Shown: in pieces, positions 9,791 through 18,425 of the stretch
Numbering within the stretch: the stretch's first letter is position 1
How the letters are laid out: each line of letters opens with the position of its first letter
The notes under the pieces: generated by a model
The model's database searches: none
What the model was told of the DNA's origin: nothing
The model's input: only the letters and a program-made list of their open reading frames with translations
Source: Enterocloster asparagiformis
GTDB taxonomy: Bacteria > Bacillota > Clostridia > Lachnospirales > Lachnospiraceae
Length of the DNA: 64,000 bases
Direction of reading: 5' to 3'
Assembly: GCA_018380885.1 (NCBI GenBank)
Contig: JAGZSY010000002.1
Location: 175,946-239,945 of the forward strand
Program-made: the position numbers and the translations under genes

Positions 9791-9830
9791 AAAAAAAGCA
9801 AGGGAGTTATACACTACCTTGCTTTTTTTT
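9791..9830 (-). terminator. Terminator after the MsmK/UgpC ATPase gene
   Basis: Perfect arms AAAAAAAGCAAGG and CCTTGCTTTTTTT with a 13-base loop. On the minus strand it ends in a T-run 30 bp after the ATPase stop. The symmetry would let it work on both strands. Confidence 0.85.
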
Positions 9831-9859
9831 ACAAGTCAATCAATTTGACCGTGTGAATA

Positions 9860-10972
9860 TTAGTTCAGGATTACAAGCTCAGTATCCTTGTCAAAAATGT
9901 GAATCTTCTCCAGATCCAGCGCCAGCTTCACGGCATCGCCAGGCCTTGCGGTGGTGCGCGGATTTACCTTGGCGGTAAAGCTGGTGTCGTCCACATCAAA
10001 GTACAGCAGCACTTCGGAACCTAACATCTCGTACACGCGGACGGTGGACTCGATTATGCTCTTGGGGGACATGGCCAGGAAGGACTCCTCGTCATGCAGG
10101 TCCTCGGGGCGGATTCCTAAGGTAACGGTCTTGCCCACATAGCCGGCTTCCTCAAGATTCTTGGCCTTGGCCTCGGGCAGAGCGATGGTGTGGCCCGCAA
10201 AGGTCAGGGTCACTTCCGCGCCGTCCTTGGCAACCGTGGCGTCGATCATATTCATCTGCGGAGCGCCGATGAATCCGGCCACGAACTTGTTGCAGGGCTT
10301 GTCATAAAGGTTGCGGGGGTTGTCTACCTGCTGAACCACGCCGTCCTTCATCACAACGATTCTGGTACCAAGGGTCATAGCCTCGGTCTGGTCATGGGTA
10401 ACGTAGATGATGGTGGTCTCAAGTCTCTGGTGCAGCTTGGAAATCTCAACACGCATCTGGCCTCTCAGCTTTGCATCCAGGTTGGACAGCGGCTCATCCA
10501 TCAGGAACACTTTGGGGTTACGCACGATGGCACGTCCCATGGCAACACGCTGTCTCTGGCCGCCGGACAGAGCCTTGGGCTTGCGGTCTAACAGGTGATC
10601 CAGATCCAAAATCTTGGCCGCGTCATGAACTTTCTTGTCGATCTCGTCCTTGGGGGTCTTTCTCAGCTTCAGACCAAAGGCCATGTTGTCATATACGGAC
10701 ATATGAGGATACAGAGCGTAGTTCTGGAATACCATTGCGATATCGCGATCCTTGGGCTCCACATCGTTTACCAGCTTGTCATCGATGTAAAGTTCACCGG
10801 ACGAGATGTCCTCCAGACCAGCGATCATACGAAGAGTCGTAGACTTACCACAGCCGGACGGACCTACAAAAATGATGAATTCCTTATCCTTGATTTCCAG
10901 ATTAAAATCCTTAACAGCCACAAATCCGTTGGGATACTTCTTAGTTACGTTTCTCAGTGATAAACTAGCCAT
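9860..10972 (-). CDS. MsmK/UgpC/MalK-type sugar ABC transporter ATPase
   Basis: 370 aa from ATG 10972 (MASLSLRNVTKKYP), with AGGAGG before it. A longer frame to 11104 is not needed and lacks a ribosome site. Walker A is VGPSGCGKST, the signature [15 protein letters not shown], Walker B VFLMDEPLSNLDAKLR, and a C-terminal TOBE/OB region starts around residue 245. This is the shared carbohydrate-importer ATPase. No cognate permease or binding protein is nearby, typical of a multitasking MsmK that serves several unlinked CUT1 importers. A long AT-rich leader (to about 11200) contains an AAATCC...GGATTT inverted repeat at 11119-11137. Confidence 0.93.
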   Translation of the reverse strand: MASLSLRNVTKKYPNGFVAVKDFNLEIKDKEFIIFVGPSGCGKSTTLRMIAGLEDISSGELYIDDKLVNDVEPKDRDIAMVFQNYALYPHMSVYDNMAFGLKLRKTPKDEIDKKVHDAAKILDLDHLLDRKPKALSGGQRQRVAMGRAIVRNPKVFLMDEPLSNLDAKLRGQMRVEISKLHQRLETTIIYVTHDQTEAMTLGTRIVVMKDGVVQQVDNPRNLYDKPCNKFVAGFIGAPQMNMIDATVAKDGAEVTLTFAGHTIALPEAKAKNLEEAGYVGKTVTLGIRPEDLHDEESFLAMSPKSIIESTVRVYEMLGSEVLLYFDVDDTSFTAKVNPRTTARPGDAVKLALDLEKIHIFDKDTELVILN

Positions 10973-11229
10973 TCTGTTCTTTCCTCCTAAAAAATACACT
11001 TCATTATGATGTAATAGTAACCGCCGCATCTCACTTAAATCCCCTGAAGTGAAACCGCTTTTGTAACTATCCCTATCATACATGAAACCATTTTCATTTA
11101 CCATATTGACAATTTACAAAATCCAAATTTAGGATTTAGCTAAATTGTATACCAGGAAAAAAAAGTGCTCGAAATCACAAATTTCCGCGGAACGGGCTGT
11201 TAGAACTTTGTTAAATATGATAAAGCCTG

Positions 11230-12069
11230 TCAATATTCAATAAATCCCTCACCAAAAACTTCACGAACATCACTGACAATGACGAACGCCCGGGGATCAA
11301 AGCGGGAAACCAGCTCCCGAAGTTGTACAATTTCCTTCTTGGATACCACACAAAACAACATATTTTTCTCTGAATTGGAATACATGCCCCTGGCAGCCAG
11401 ACCGGTGACGCCACGGTTCATCTCCTTCAGGATTGCCTCCGCGATCTCACGGTGGTGTTCTGAAATGATGTACGCCTGCTTGGAGAACTTCAGGCCCTCG
11501 ATCAGGCCGTCGGAAATTTTCGACACGCTGAAAATCGCAATCAGGGCGTAAAGCGCCGCGCGTATGCCGAACACGGTGGCTCCAGCCAGCACGATGACTC
11601 CGTCCAGAATCTGCATGATCTGGGCGATGGTGTAATGCTTCATGTGCTTCTGGATCAGGGCGGCCAGCATATCCGTGCCGCCGGTGGTGGCGCGGGCCAG
11701 GAAAACCAGGCCGATTCCCACGCCGCTGATAATACCGCCGAACAGGGCGGAGAGGAAAATATCGTCCTGCATAAAGGAACCGTCCGGAATAATATACAGG
11801 GCCACAGAGAGCATCACCGTGGCGAACAGCGTGCGCTTGATAAAGGTCCAGCCCATGATCTTGAACGCGGCGATAAACAGTGGGATGTTGAGCAGCGTGT
11901 TGCTCAGCCACAGGGGCACATTCCAAATCTGTTTGATAATAATGGCCACGCCGGTCACGCCGCCCGTAACCATATTGGCAGGATCGAAAATGTTCTTGAT
12001 GCCCACTGCCATCAAAATCGTCCCGATCACAATCATCCCATAATCCACCGCCGCACTCTTGTTTCTCAT
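11230..12069 (-). CDS. YitT family membrane protein (DUF161 + DUF2179)
   Basis: 279 aa. Five to six hydrophobic segments fill residues 10-190 (with a GGVTGVAIII stretch), then a soluble DUF2179-type C-terminal domain (about 210-279; MYSNSEKNMLFCVVSKKE). YitT proteins are widespread in Firmicutes and of uncertain function, possibly transporters. AAAGGAGAAGG precedes ATG 12069. Its stop at 11230 leaves a 257-bp spacer before the ATPase gene in which I see no gene. Confidence 0.9.
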   Translation of the reverse strand: MRNKSAAVDYGMIVIGTILMAVGIKNIFDPANMVTGGVTGVAIIIKQIWNVPLWLSNTLLNIPLFIAAFKIMGWTFIKRTLFATVMLSVALYIIPDGSFMQDDIFLSALFGGIISGVGIGLVFLARATTGGTDMLAALIQKHMKHYTIAQIMQILDGVIVLAGATVFGIRAALYALIAIFSVSKISDGLIEGLKFSKQAYIISEHHREIAEAILKEMNRGVTGLAARGMYSNSEKNMLFCVVSKKEIVQLRELVSRFDPRAFVIVSDVREVFGEGFIEY

Positions 12070-12110
12070 AACCTTCTCCTTTCACAGCACAACGCATGCC
12101 CAAAACGCGC

Positions 12111-12144
12111 AAAAAGGCAGCCGCCGGAATCCCGGAAAGCTGCC
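12111..12144 (-). terminator. Terminator after cvfB-like gene
   Basis: On the minus strand GGCAGC...GCTGCC forms the outer stem with pairing inside (TCCGGGATTCCGG), followed by TTTTT. It lies 14 bp after the CvfB-like stop and upstream of yitT. Confidence 0.75.
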
Positions 12145-12157
12145 CAGTCCTGAACTG

Positions 12158-12991
12158 TTAAATCCGCTCGATGGTCTTTTCGGTAATTTTCACCTTGCCC
12201 TCCTTTAGCAGGCGTCCCACCGCCCGCTTGAAGGCATTTTTGCTCATGTTGAACTCCCGCATGATCACCTCCGGCTTCGCCTTGTCGTTAAAGGGAAGCA
12301 CCCCGTCGAATTCGTCAATGACCTTTAAAACCTTGTCCGCGTCCGACGACATCTGAATATAAGCCTTGTCGCGCGCGCACAGGTCCAGCTTGCCGTCCTC
12401 ACGAACCTTCATCACCCGGGCCTGAATCTCCTCGCCCTCGCGGAAGCTCCCAAACATCTCCTGTTTGGGGATCAGGCCGTAATACTTGTTGTCCACCGCC
12501 ACGAACGCTCCCAGCTTCTCGCTGATCTCGTAGACCGTTCCCGTCACCCAGTCGTCCGCCTTGTAGGGAGACTGGTTGCTCATATGGGAGTACACCCGCA
12601 TGGTGGCCGCCAGGCGTCGGCTCTTGTCCACGTACAGGGTCACCAGACATTTCTCGCCCTTGCGGACCGGATGGGTCTGTTCTTTAAAGGGCAGCAGCAG
12701 ATCCTTCTCCAGCCCCATATCCAGAAACGCGCCGATCTTGGCCACGTCCTTCACCTCCAGCAGAGCGGTCTCGCCCACCTGGAGCTTAGGTTTCCCCGTC
12801 GTGGCGATCAGACGGTCCGAGGAGTCCTTGTAGATAAACACCTCCAGCTTATCTCCCACCTTGGCTCCCTGGGGCACCTGCTTTTTGGGCAGCAGCACGG
12901 AGACCTCGTCCTCCGCCTTCTCTCCCACGTAGACGCCGAATTCCTTTGTCCGCAATATTTCCAGTTCCTGTACTTTACCTAACTCAATCAT
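12158..12991 (-). CDS. cvfB: CvfB/YitL-like S1-domain RNA-binding protein
   Basis: 277 aa, usual length for CvfB. Tandem S1-like OB folds (about 1-65, 68-130 with LEVKDVAKIGAFLDMG, 140-210 with WVTGTVYEISEKLGAFVAV) are followed by a C-terminal winged helix (about 220-277, MREFNMSKNAFKRAVGRLL). The family binds RNA and affects virulence and expression in Staphylococcus. Single-gene unit with its own terminator; no information here on targets. Confidence 0.9.
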   Translation of the reverse strand: MIELGKVQELEILRTKEFGVYVGEKAEDEVSVLLPKKQVPQGAKVGDKLEVFIYKDSSDRLIATTGKPKLQVGETALLEVKDVAKIGAFLDMGLEKDLLLPFKEQTHPVRKGEKCLVTLYVDKSRRLAATMRVYSHMSNQSPYKADDWVTGTVYEISEKLGAFVAVDNKYYGLIPKQEMFGSFREGEEIQARVMKVREDGKLDLCARDKAYIQMSSDADKVLKVIDEFDGVLPFNDKAKPEVIMREFNMSKNAFKRAVGRLLKEGKVKITEKTIERI

Positions 12992-13123
12992 TCCCGATGC
13001 TCCTCTTTCCCAGGTCCGCCGCCAGCGGGCGGCCGCTTTTTAACCTGCTGCTTCTCATACGTACGGCCGGATGAAAGCCGTTCCCCGGCTCCATCCTTTC
13101 TATAAATAAAGTATCTCAGCGCT

Positions 13124-13840
13124 CTACGCCTCCGCCCTCAGCCAGACAACCGCGTAGACTTCGCCCCTTTCGCTCCCCAGCACAATCGTGTAGCTGTTGT
13201 CCTCCCCTCGGGCCACCCGTGGCACAATCACGTCGCCCAAAAGCGCCGCTTTCTTATAGTCTGCCCTGATTTCCCGGATTGTAATCCCGGCCGGGATCGC
13301 TTCCCTGGCAATCTCCACATATTGCGCATTGTTCACGTGGTGGTTGGTATCCAGGTGATGCCGGGTAACCGCCACCGGCTCCGCTGTCTCCAGTTTTTCC
13401 GGCACCGGAATCTTGCGCGGCGCCTTCCCCAGATCCAGCCTGGGCTCCGGCTCCCCGTAGGGCTCTGTATCCCGGTCAGTCACGCGGATGGGCTGCTCCT
13501 TCTCCAGATCGTACAGAAACCACACCGAAGCGGCCCGGACGCAGTCCTTCCCGTCCTCTCCCCGCAACACGAAATTCCGGTATCCGTAGATCCCCTTGAA
13601 ATCATTGTGCCAGGTTCCCACGGTCAGCCGGTCCCCCAGGCGCGGATAGCGGTCGATGACGATCTGCCAGGAGGACAAAAGCCATATTTTCCCGTGCTCG
13701 CCCAGATAGCCGACGCCCACGCCCACATCCTCGGAGTGGAAGGTGCTGCAGTCCTGCATGTAATTAATGATTCCGGTCACCGTCAGCCTGCCCTCTTCGT
13801 CCGTCTCGCTGTAGCGCACCCTGCTGTTAAACGTATACAT
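13124..13840 (-). CDS. Acyl-ACP thioesterase (FatA/FatB-like)
   Basis: 238 aa, the usual length of bacterial acyl-ACP thioesterases. Two hot-dog repeats: residues 1-125 (RYSETDEEGRLTVTGIINYM) and 150-238 (VTRHHLDTNHHVNNAQYVEI). The NHHVNNAQY motif holds the conserved Asn/His of the active site. It releases free fatty acids from acyl-ACP in the cytoplasm. AGAGG precedes ATG 13840. Monocistronic, with a 398-bp upstream gap that contains a structured element. Confidence 0.9.
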   Translation of the reverse strand: MYTFNSRVRYSETDEEGRLTVTGIINYMQDCSTFHSEDVGVGVGYLGEHGKIWLLSSWQIVIDRYPRLGDRLTVGTWHNDFKGIYGYRNFVLRGEDGKDCVRAASVWFLYDLEKEQPIRVTDRDTEPYGEPEPRLDLGKAPRKIPVPEKLETAEPVAVTRHHLDTNHHVNNAQYVEIAREAIPAGITIREIRADYKKAALLGDVIVPRVARGEDNSYTIVLGSERGEVYAVVWLRAEA

Positions 13841-14020
13841 AGATTAACCTCTCTCTTCACGGCCCGGCCGCCTTTGTAAAAACGCCCGGATGCCTGGACT
13901 TATTGTAGCACAAAGGCCGGGGAGAATACAAGCACGTTTTCGGCCCAGGCCCCTGTCTTTGACAGAATTTGTCACTTTTTTACAGACCGGCCTTAAATGG
14001 GGGGCTCAGGGCCGCAATGC

Positions 14021-14095
14021 CAAAAGAGAGCCTCCCTCCGGCGGGAACGTCCTCGGGGACGATCCGCTGCCAGGAGCGGGGGCTCTCTCGTTTTG
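14021..14095 (-). other. Branched stem structure, candidate terminator or structured RNA
   Basis: Outer arms GAGAGCC (14026-14032) and GGCTCTC (14081-14087), extended by CAAAA/TTTTG with a small bulge, enclose three hairpins: TCCC-TCCGGC-GGGA, GTCC-TCGG-GGAC and CCGCT-GCCAGG-AGCGG. On the minus strand the closing arm is followed by TTTTGG, so it may end the nucleotidyltransferase-HD transcript, or be a leader of the thioesterase gene. It does not match an RNA class I know. Confidence 0.45.
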
Positions 14096-14153
14096 CAATG
14101 ATATTGATCGCCATGGGACGGCGGGCTGGGCGTATGGGAATGCCAGGGGCCCA

Positions 14154-14204
14154 GGGGGTGCTGGAGTTAGGGGCTCGGGGGTGCTGGCGTTAGGGGCTCG
14201 GGGC
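14154..14204. repeat. Two-copy 23-bp tandem repeat
   Basis: GGGGTGCTGGAGTTAGGGGC is repeated 23 bp later as GGGGTGCTGGCGTTAGGGGC, one substitution apart. Non-coding spacer downstream of the nucleotidyltransferase-HD gene. No function seen. Confidence 0.7.
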
Positions 14205-14238
14205 AGCAGGCGCCCCGCCCCGGTTTCCGTATCCGCCC

Positions 14239-15321
14239 TCATCCGGCGACGCTTCTCTCCCACACCTCCAACGCCTGGTGCGCCTGATGACGGCGGCGCT
14301 CAAAGTGTTCCATGGCCTGGGGGCTGCCCGCGCATTTGGCGCGGCTTTTCTCAAAGCGCTCCTCCAGGGATACCTCCCGCTCGCCCTGCACCAGCTTGTC
14401 CGCAAGGTATACCACCAGCGTTTCGTCCGCCTGTTGTGGTATACAATCCAGATCGTGGTGCTGGCGCACAATCTCGGCCGCCAGGGGATAGCCGCTTCTC
14501 CTGAGGATATCGGCTCCCAGCCTGGCGTGGTCGGGCCGGCCTTTGCCGATGTCGTGGAGCAGGGCCGCGGAGCGGACCAGGCCCAGGTTCAGGCGGATTC
14601 CAGATTGGCCCAGCCTGACGGCCATATCCAGCGCTTTGCGGCTGACCGCCTCGCCGTGGCGCCGGACCGTCTCCGGCATACCGCTGGTCCGCAGCAGCCA
14701 CCTTAAGGCCTCTCCGTCCGGATACCCCTTCCCGCGGCTGCCGTTCAAGGCCAGAAGCCTCCGGTACTCCTCCCTGGTATCCGCGTCCGTGAAGCTTCCC
14801 TCGTCGTAGACCACCACATCCTTTACCAGGTCCCGCTGGCCCTTCAGGAAGCCCCGCAGCCCGTCGTCCCCTTGGTAATCCACGGCAAGCCTTACCATGT
14901 CTCGGTCCAGCTTCACCGGGTGGCCGTACCGGTCCATGCTTTTTGTTCGGACAATGGGGCTGTCGCACTCCATCACCCTGCGCACCGTGGCTCCAGTCAC
15001 CGCGGGCACGTCCACAGGCATGACCAGAATCTGGTCGCAGCGGTCCGCGATGGCCTCAAACCCCAGGCGCAGCGAGTCCATCATCTCTGAAGTCCTGTAG
15101 TTTACATTGCGGATCAGCACCACTCCGCTGTCCGCCAGCTCCCGCTCCAGCTCTTCCCCCCGAAATCCGGTCACCACGGCGATGGGGTCCGCCTGCTCCT
15201 CTTTTAGCATGGAAACCAGATGCCCGGCAACGCTGAACTCCCCGAAGGGAAGCAGGGGCTTGAAGGCCCCCATGCGGGAAGAAAGGCCCGCCGCCGCAAT
15301 CACTGCTCCTGTCCGCTTCAT
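14239..15321 (-). CDS. MocA-type nucleotidyltransferase fused to HD domain
   Basis: 360 aa from ATG 15321 (MKRTGAVIAAAGLSSRMG, TGGAGGA upstream); the longer frame to 15450 runs back into the scaffold gene. Residues 1-195 are a MobA/MocA-like NTP transferase (AAGLSSRMG nucleotide loop; MPVDVPAVTGATVRRVM). Residues 215-360 are an HD domain (SAALLHDIGKGRPDHARLGA with HD at 'LLHDIGKG'; IVRQHHDLD). MocA makes the cytosine-dinucleotide form of molybdopterin, the cofactor used by XDH-family enzymes, which fits its place behind the xdh-type genes. The role of the HD half is unknown. Confidence 0.87.
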   Translation of the reverse strand: MKRTGAVIAAAGLSSRMGAFKPLLPFGEFSVAGHLVSMLKEEQADPIAVVTGFRGEELERELADSGVVLIRNVNYRTSEMMDSLRLGFEAIADRCDQILVMPVDVPAVTGATVRRVMECDSPIVRTKSMDRYGHPVKLDRDMVRLAVDYQGDDGLRGFLKGQRDLVKDVVVYDEGSFTDADTREEYRRLLALNGSRGKGYPDGEALRWLLRTSGMPETVRRHGEAVSRKALDMAVRLGQSGIRLNLGLVRSAALLHDIGKGRPDHARLGADILRRSGYPLAAEIVRQHHDLDCIPQQADETLVVYLADKLVQGEREVSLEERFEKSRAKCAGSPQAMEHFERRRHQAHQALEVWERSVAG

Positions 15322-15388
15322 TCCACATTCCTCCATCCGCAGCGCCTGAAACGGCCGCCATGGCCGCGGCGCGTATTTTCTCCGGCCG

Positions 15389-15805
15389 CTACGCCTTCGC
15401 AGCCTCCCTGACCGCCATCTGTTCCATCCTGGCTGCCCGGCGGACCGCATAGTCCTTCAGCGTCTGTTTAAGGGCGATCTCAGCCATCTGCGCGCAGTGG
15501 GCGCTCTCCTTCTCCAGGCCGCCGAAAAACTCCGACAAGACGGCGGCGCTGATCAGATAGGCCTCCATCACCGGCTTGCCCAGGGCCAGCTCCGCCGCCC
15601 TGGCCGCGCAGGCCTTTAAGGGCGGGCAGGCGGACTCGGTAATCGTAAAGCGGCACTCGGTGATGATCTCCCGACTGGTGTTCACAAACATGGCCAGCAC
15701 ATCCCCGCAGCCCGGCTCTCTCGCCTCGCCTCTGCCCAGAAATGTCTCCGGCGCTCCCAGATTGTCCTTCTTTTCGCTGTATAAAATGATTTTCTCCCGA
15801 TCCAT
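15389..15805 (-). CDS. IscU/NifU-like Fe-S scaffold protein
   Basis: 138 aa from ATG 15805 (MDREKIILYSEKKDNLG, AAGGGA upstream); a frame to 15886 adds an Arg-rich stretch unlikely to be translated. The three scaffold Cys sites are present: GCGDVLAMFVN, SACPPLKACA and SAHCAQMAEIALKQTLKDY, matching IscU/NifU N-domains. It assembles [Fe-S] clusters. In this operon it could supply the many clusters of the Mo-hydroxylase complex. The central motif ACPPLKACA differs from the canonical GCG, so specialised use is likely. Confidence 0.78.
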   Translation of the reverse strand: MDREKIILYSEKKDNLGAPETFLGRGEAREPGCGDVLAMFVNTSREIITECRFTITESACPPLKACAARAAELALGKPVMEAYLISAAVLSEFFGGLEKESAHCAQMAEIALKQTLKDYAVRRAARMEQMAVREAAKA

Positions 15806-16058
15806 CTCATTATCCCTTTCACACGGCCGGCGGCGGGGGCGGACCCTTCCGGCCCGCCGCCGCATTTCACCGCTCCGGCCAGACATTTCACCGCCCGGCT
15901 CGATCCCTTGGCGGCTGCCCAGGCGTTTTTCTCAGTTCACCAACATCGTCCACCGTCCGCCTCGCCCAGGCCTTCATCCTCCGGCCAAGGCGCCGGCCGG
16001 AAGGCGGAGCCGCGGCCGGGCCGATCTCCCGGCCCCCGGCTCAAGCCGCACATCTCCC

Positions 16059-18425
16059 TTAGAATCCCAGGAACCGCCGCACCATCACCTTGGCCATCTC
16101 AATCTTGTATCCGTTCATCTCCAGCGGGATGGCATGGCGCAGCGCAATGTCCGCCGCCTCCCGTGCAGTCTCCTCATTCAGCGTTTTGCCGCGCAGGTAA
16201 TCCTCCGCCTCGGTCATCTTCATGGGGACGGGGGCCACGGCGCCCAGCACCAGGCTCACATCCTCCACCACGCCTCCCTCCAGGCGGTAGGTTCCGGCCA
16301 CCGCCAGCACCGCGAAATCGATGGATTTGCGGATGCGGTACTTGTCGTAAACCGCCACCGTACCAGGCTGGGGCTTCGGCACCACGATCTCCAGCACGAT
16401 CTCACCTGGCTTTAAGAGATCCTTCACCCGGGTGGAGCCGGCAAAGAACACGGCGCCGTCCAGCTCCCGCAGATTGGTTTTCACCTTAGCGCCGTAGGCG
16501 TAAAGCATGTTGGCCATGTCGCTGGGGTTTACCGCCAGGCAGCCGCAGTTAAAGCAGCGGCAGGCCTCACTGCGGATCGCCTCCTCCGGCAGATTTCCCA
16601 TGTCCTCCCGGTCCATGCCGCGCTCCTCAACCGGAAGCAGTGGGGACTTCACCGCGCTGTGGCTGTGACGGCATTCCGGATCAAAGGAAGCCAGCTTTTC
16701 CGCCTGTCGGCTCTCCTGGACCTGCTCCACCGCCAACGGCTCCAGGCCGCAGTAGCGGTTGATCGCCACGGCGGTCTCCTTGCCGGCCGCGATGGCCTTG
16801 ATCACCGTAGCCGGTCCGGTAGTCACGTCGCCGCCGGCGAAAATTCCGTCCACGCTGGTGCGGTTGCCCTCCAGGGCTTTGATTCTGCCGCGCTCCGTCT
16901 CCACCTCGTAGGCTCCGTTCAGGAACTCCAGGTCCGCCTTCTGGCCGATGGCCATGAGAATGATATCGGCGTCCAGGGTCAGCAGCTTGTCCTCGTCGTA
17001 GACGGGGTTGAAGCGGCCGGTTTCATCCAGCACCCTGGGACAGTGCTTGAACTCGATGCCGCTGACCTTTCCATCCTTGCGCAGCACTTCTTTGGGGCCC
17101 CAGCCGTTTTGAATGACCACACCCTCTTCCAGGGCGCGGGTGATCTCCTCCTCGTTGGCCGGCATGCCGTCCCGCTGCTCTAAGCAGACCATGGTCACGT
17201 TGGGAGCGCCCAGGCGCTTGGCGGTGATGGCCACGTCCATGGCCACATTGCCGCCGCCCACAACCACCACGTCGGAACCGGGTTTTTCCAGAATATAATT
17301 ATTTACGTCCACCAGGAATTCCAGGCCGAACCGGGTCAGCTCCTCGCCGGACAGGCCGATCAGAGGCCGCTTCCATGTTCCGGTGTCCAGCATCACGCCG
17401 TCGCTTTCCCTGTAAATCTCATCCAGCATGACATCGGTTCCCACCGCGCAGCCGCAGCGGAATACAACGCCCATGTTTTCCAGAGCCCCCACAAACCTGC
17501 GCACGATCTCCTTGGGCAGGCGGTAGGCCGGAATCGCATAGGACAGGCAGCCGCCCGCCTCCTTCTGTTTCTCGTACACGGTCACGCGGTAGCCGCTCTG
17601 GCGCAGATAGCAGGCCGCGGTCAGCCCGGCCGGTCCGGAGCCCACGATGGAGATGTGCTTTCCGTTCTCCTGCTCAGGTCCGGTCAGGAATTTGTCCGCG
17701 TGCTCCAGAATATAATCGCCCAGGAAGCGCTCGATGCTGCCCACGTTTAAGCTCTCGTCGTAGGTGTTGCGGTTGCAGCCCTCCATGCAGAAGTGGGCGC
17801 AGACGCGGCTGGTGATGGCCGGCATGGGGTTGACCTCCAGCAGCACCCTGGCCGCTTTCTCGTACTCTCCCGCCCGCACCATTTCCATGTAAGCGGAAAT
17901 GTCCGTGTGCGCCGGACATTTTCCCGTACAGGGAGTCTCACACACCTTGGCGGCCCCGAAAATGGAGTGGTACCGGTTCTCGCCCATCATGGCTGAGCAC
18001 AGGTGGCCGCTCTTTCTGGCGCAGTTGATCTTTCCGCCCAGGATGTCCGGGTAACGGTAATACCAGCAGCGGATATCCTGGCAGATATTGCCGGCCACCG
18101 TGGCCGTGTTGCGCAGGTTGGGCGTGGCCACGCTTTTCGCTGCGGTTTGCAGCGCGGGCCAAGAGCTGCCCACCACCGGCGAGTCCGCCACCTCCCGCAG
18201 GGTGGCCGCGGCGCCGATGTGCAGACCGTCCTCCTGCTCCTCAATGCGGTTTAATCCCGGGATGTGCTTTAAGTTCACCACCTGCCTGGGATATTCCGGC
18301 AGAAGGCCGTCCTTCAAAACGCCCAGAAGATCCGTGCCGCCGCCCATGGCCACAGTGCCCGGCTCCTTCAGAAAGCCGGCCGCCTCCTCGGCAGACGACG
18401 GGTTCATATATGTAAAATTCTTCAT
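16059..18425 (-). CDS. Mo-hydroxylase FAD subunit with an inserted GltD-like NAD(P)H oxidoreductase module
   Basis: 788 aa. Residues 1-160 are the first part of a CO-dehydrogenase/XDH-type FAD domain (GGGTDLLG, TVAGNICQDIRC), with C115, C120, C135 and C143 in the loop that carries a [4Fe-4S] cluster in 4-hydroxybenzoyl-CoA reductase. At C162 the chain switches to a complete GltD-like module: CxxxCxxxCP Fe-S motif, C209/C213/C217, FAD-binding GSGPAG at 262, NAD(P)-binding GGGNVAMD at 390, GGDVTTGPATVIKAI at 531. At CRCFNCGC (622) the FAD domain resumes (NPSDMANMLYAYGA), and CO_deh_flav_C closes it (about 680-788). Normal subunits are about 290 aa. The insertion should wire NAD(P)H to the Mo enzyme. 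Its start abuts the xdhA-like stop. Confidence 0.9.
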   Translation of the reverse strand: MKNFTYMNPSSAEEAAGFLKEPGTVAMGGGTDLLGVLKDGLLPEYPRQVVNLKHIPGLNRIEEQEDGLHIGAAATLREVADSPVVGSSWPALQTAAKSVATPNLRNTATVAGNICQDIRCWYYRYPDILGGKINCARKSGHLCSAMMGENRYHSIFGAAKVCETPCTGKCPAHTDISAYMEMVRAGEYEKAARVLLEVNPMPAITSRVCAHFCMEGCNRNTYDESLNVGSIERFLGDYILEHADKFLTGPEQENGKHISIVGSGPAGLTAACYLRQSGYRVTVYEKQKEAGGCLSYAIPAYRLPKEIVRRFVGALENMGVVFRCGCAVGTDVMLDEIYRESDGVMLDTGTWKRPLIGLSGEELTRFGLEFLVDVNNYILEKPGSDVVVVGGGNVAMDVAITAKRLGAPNVTMVCLEQRDGMPANEEEITRALEEGVVIQNGWGPKEVLRKDGKVSGIEFKHCPRVLDETGRFNPVYDEDKLLTLDADIILMAIGQKADLEFLNGAYEVETERGRIKALEGNRTSVDGIFAGGDVTTGPATVIKAIAAGKETAVAINRYCGLEPLAVEQVQESRQAEKLASFDPECRHSHSAVKSPLLPVEERGMDREDMGNLPEEAIRSEACRCFNCGCLAVNPSDMANMLYAYGAKVKTNLRELDGAVFFAGSTRVKDLLKPGEIVLEIVVPKPQPGTVAVYDKYRIRKSIDFAVLAVAGTYRLEGGVVEDVSLVLGAVAPVPMKMTEAEDYLRGKTLNEETAREAADIALRHAIPLEMNGYKIEMAKVMVRRFLGF

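Noticed and set aside
15576..16415. Plus-strand frame across the scaffold and FAD-subunit genes
   Set aside because: Antisense to two genes with clear families; Arg/Pro-rich and no recognisable domain.
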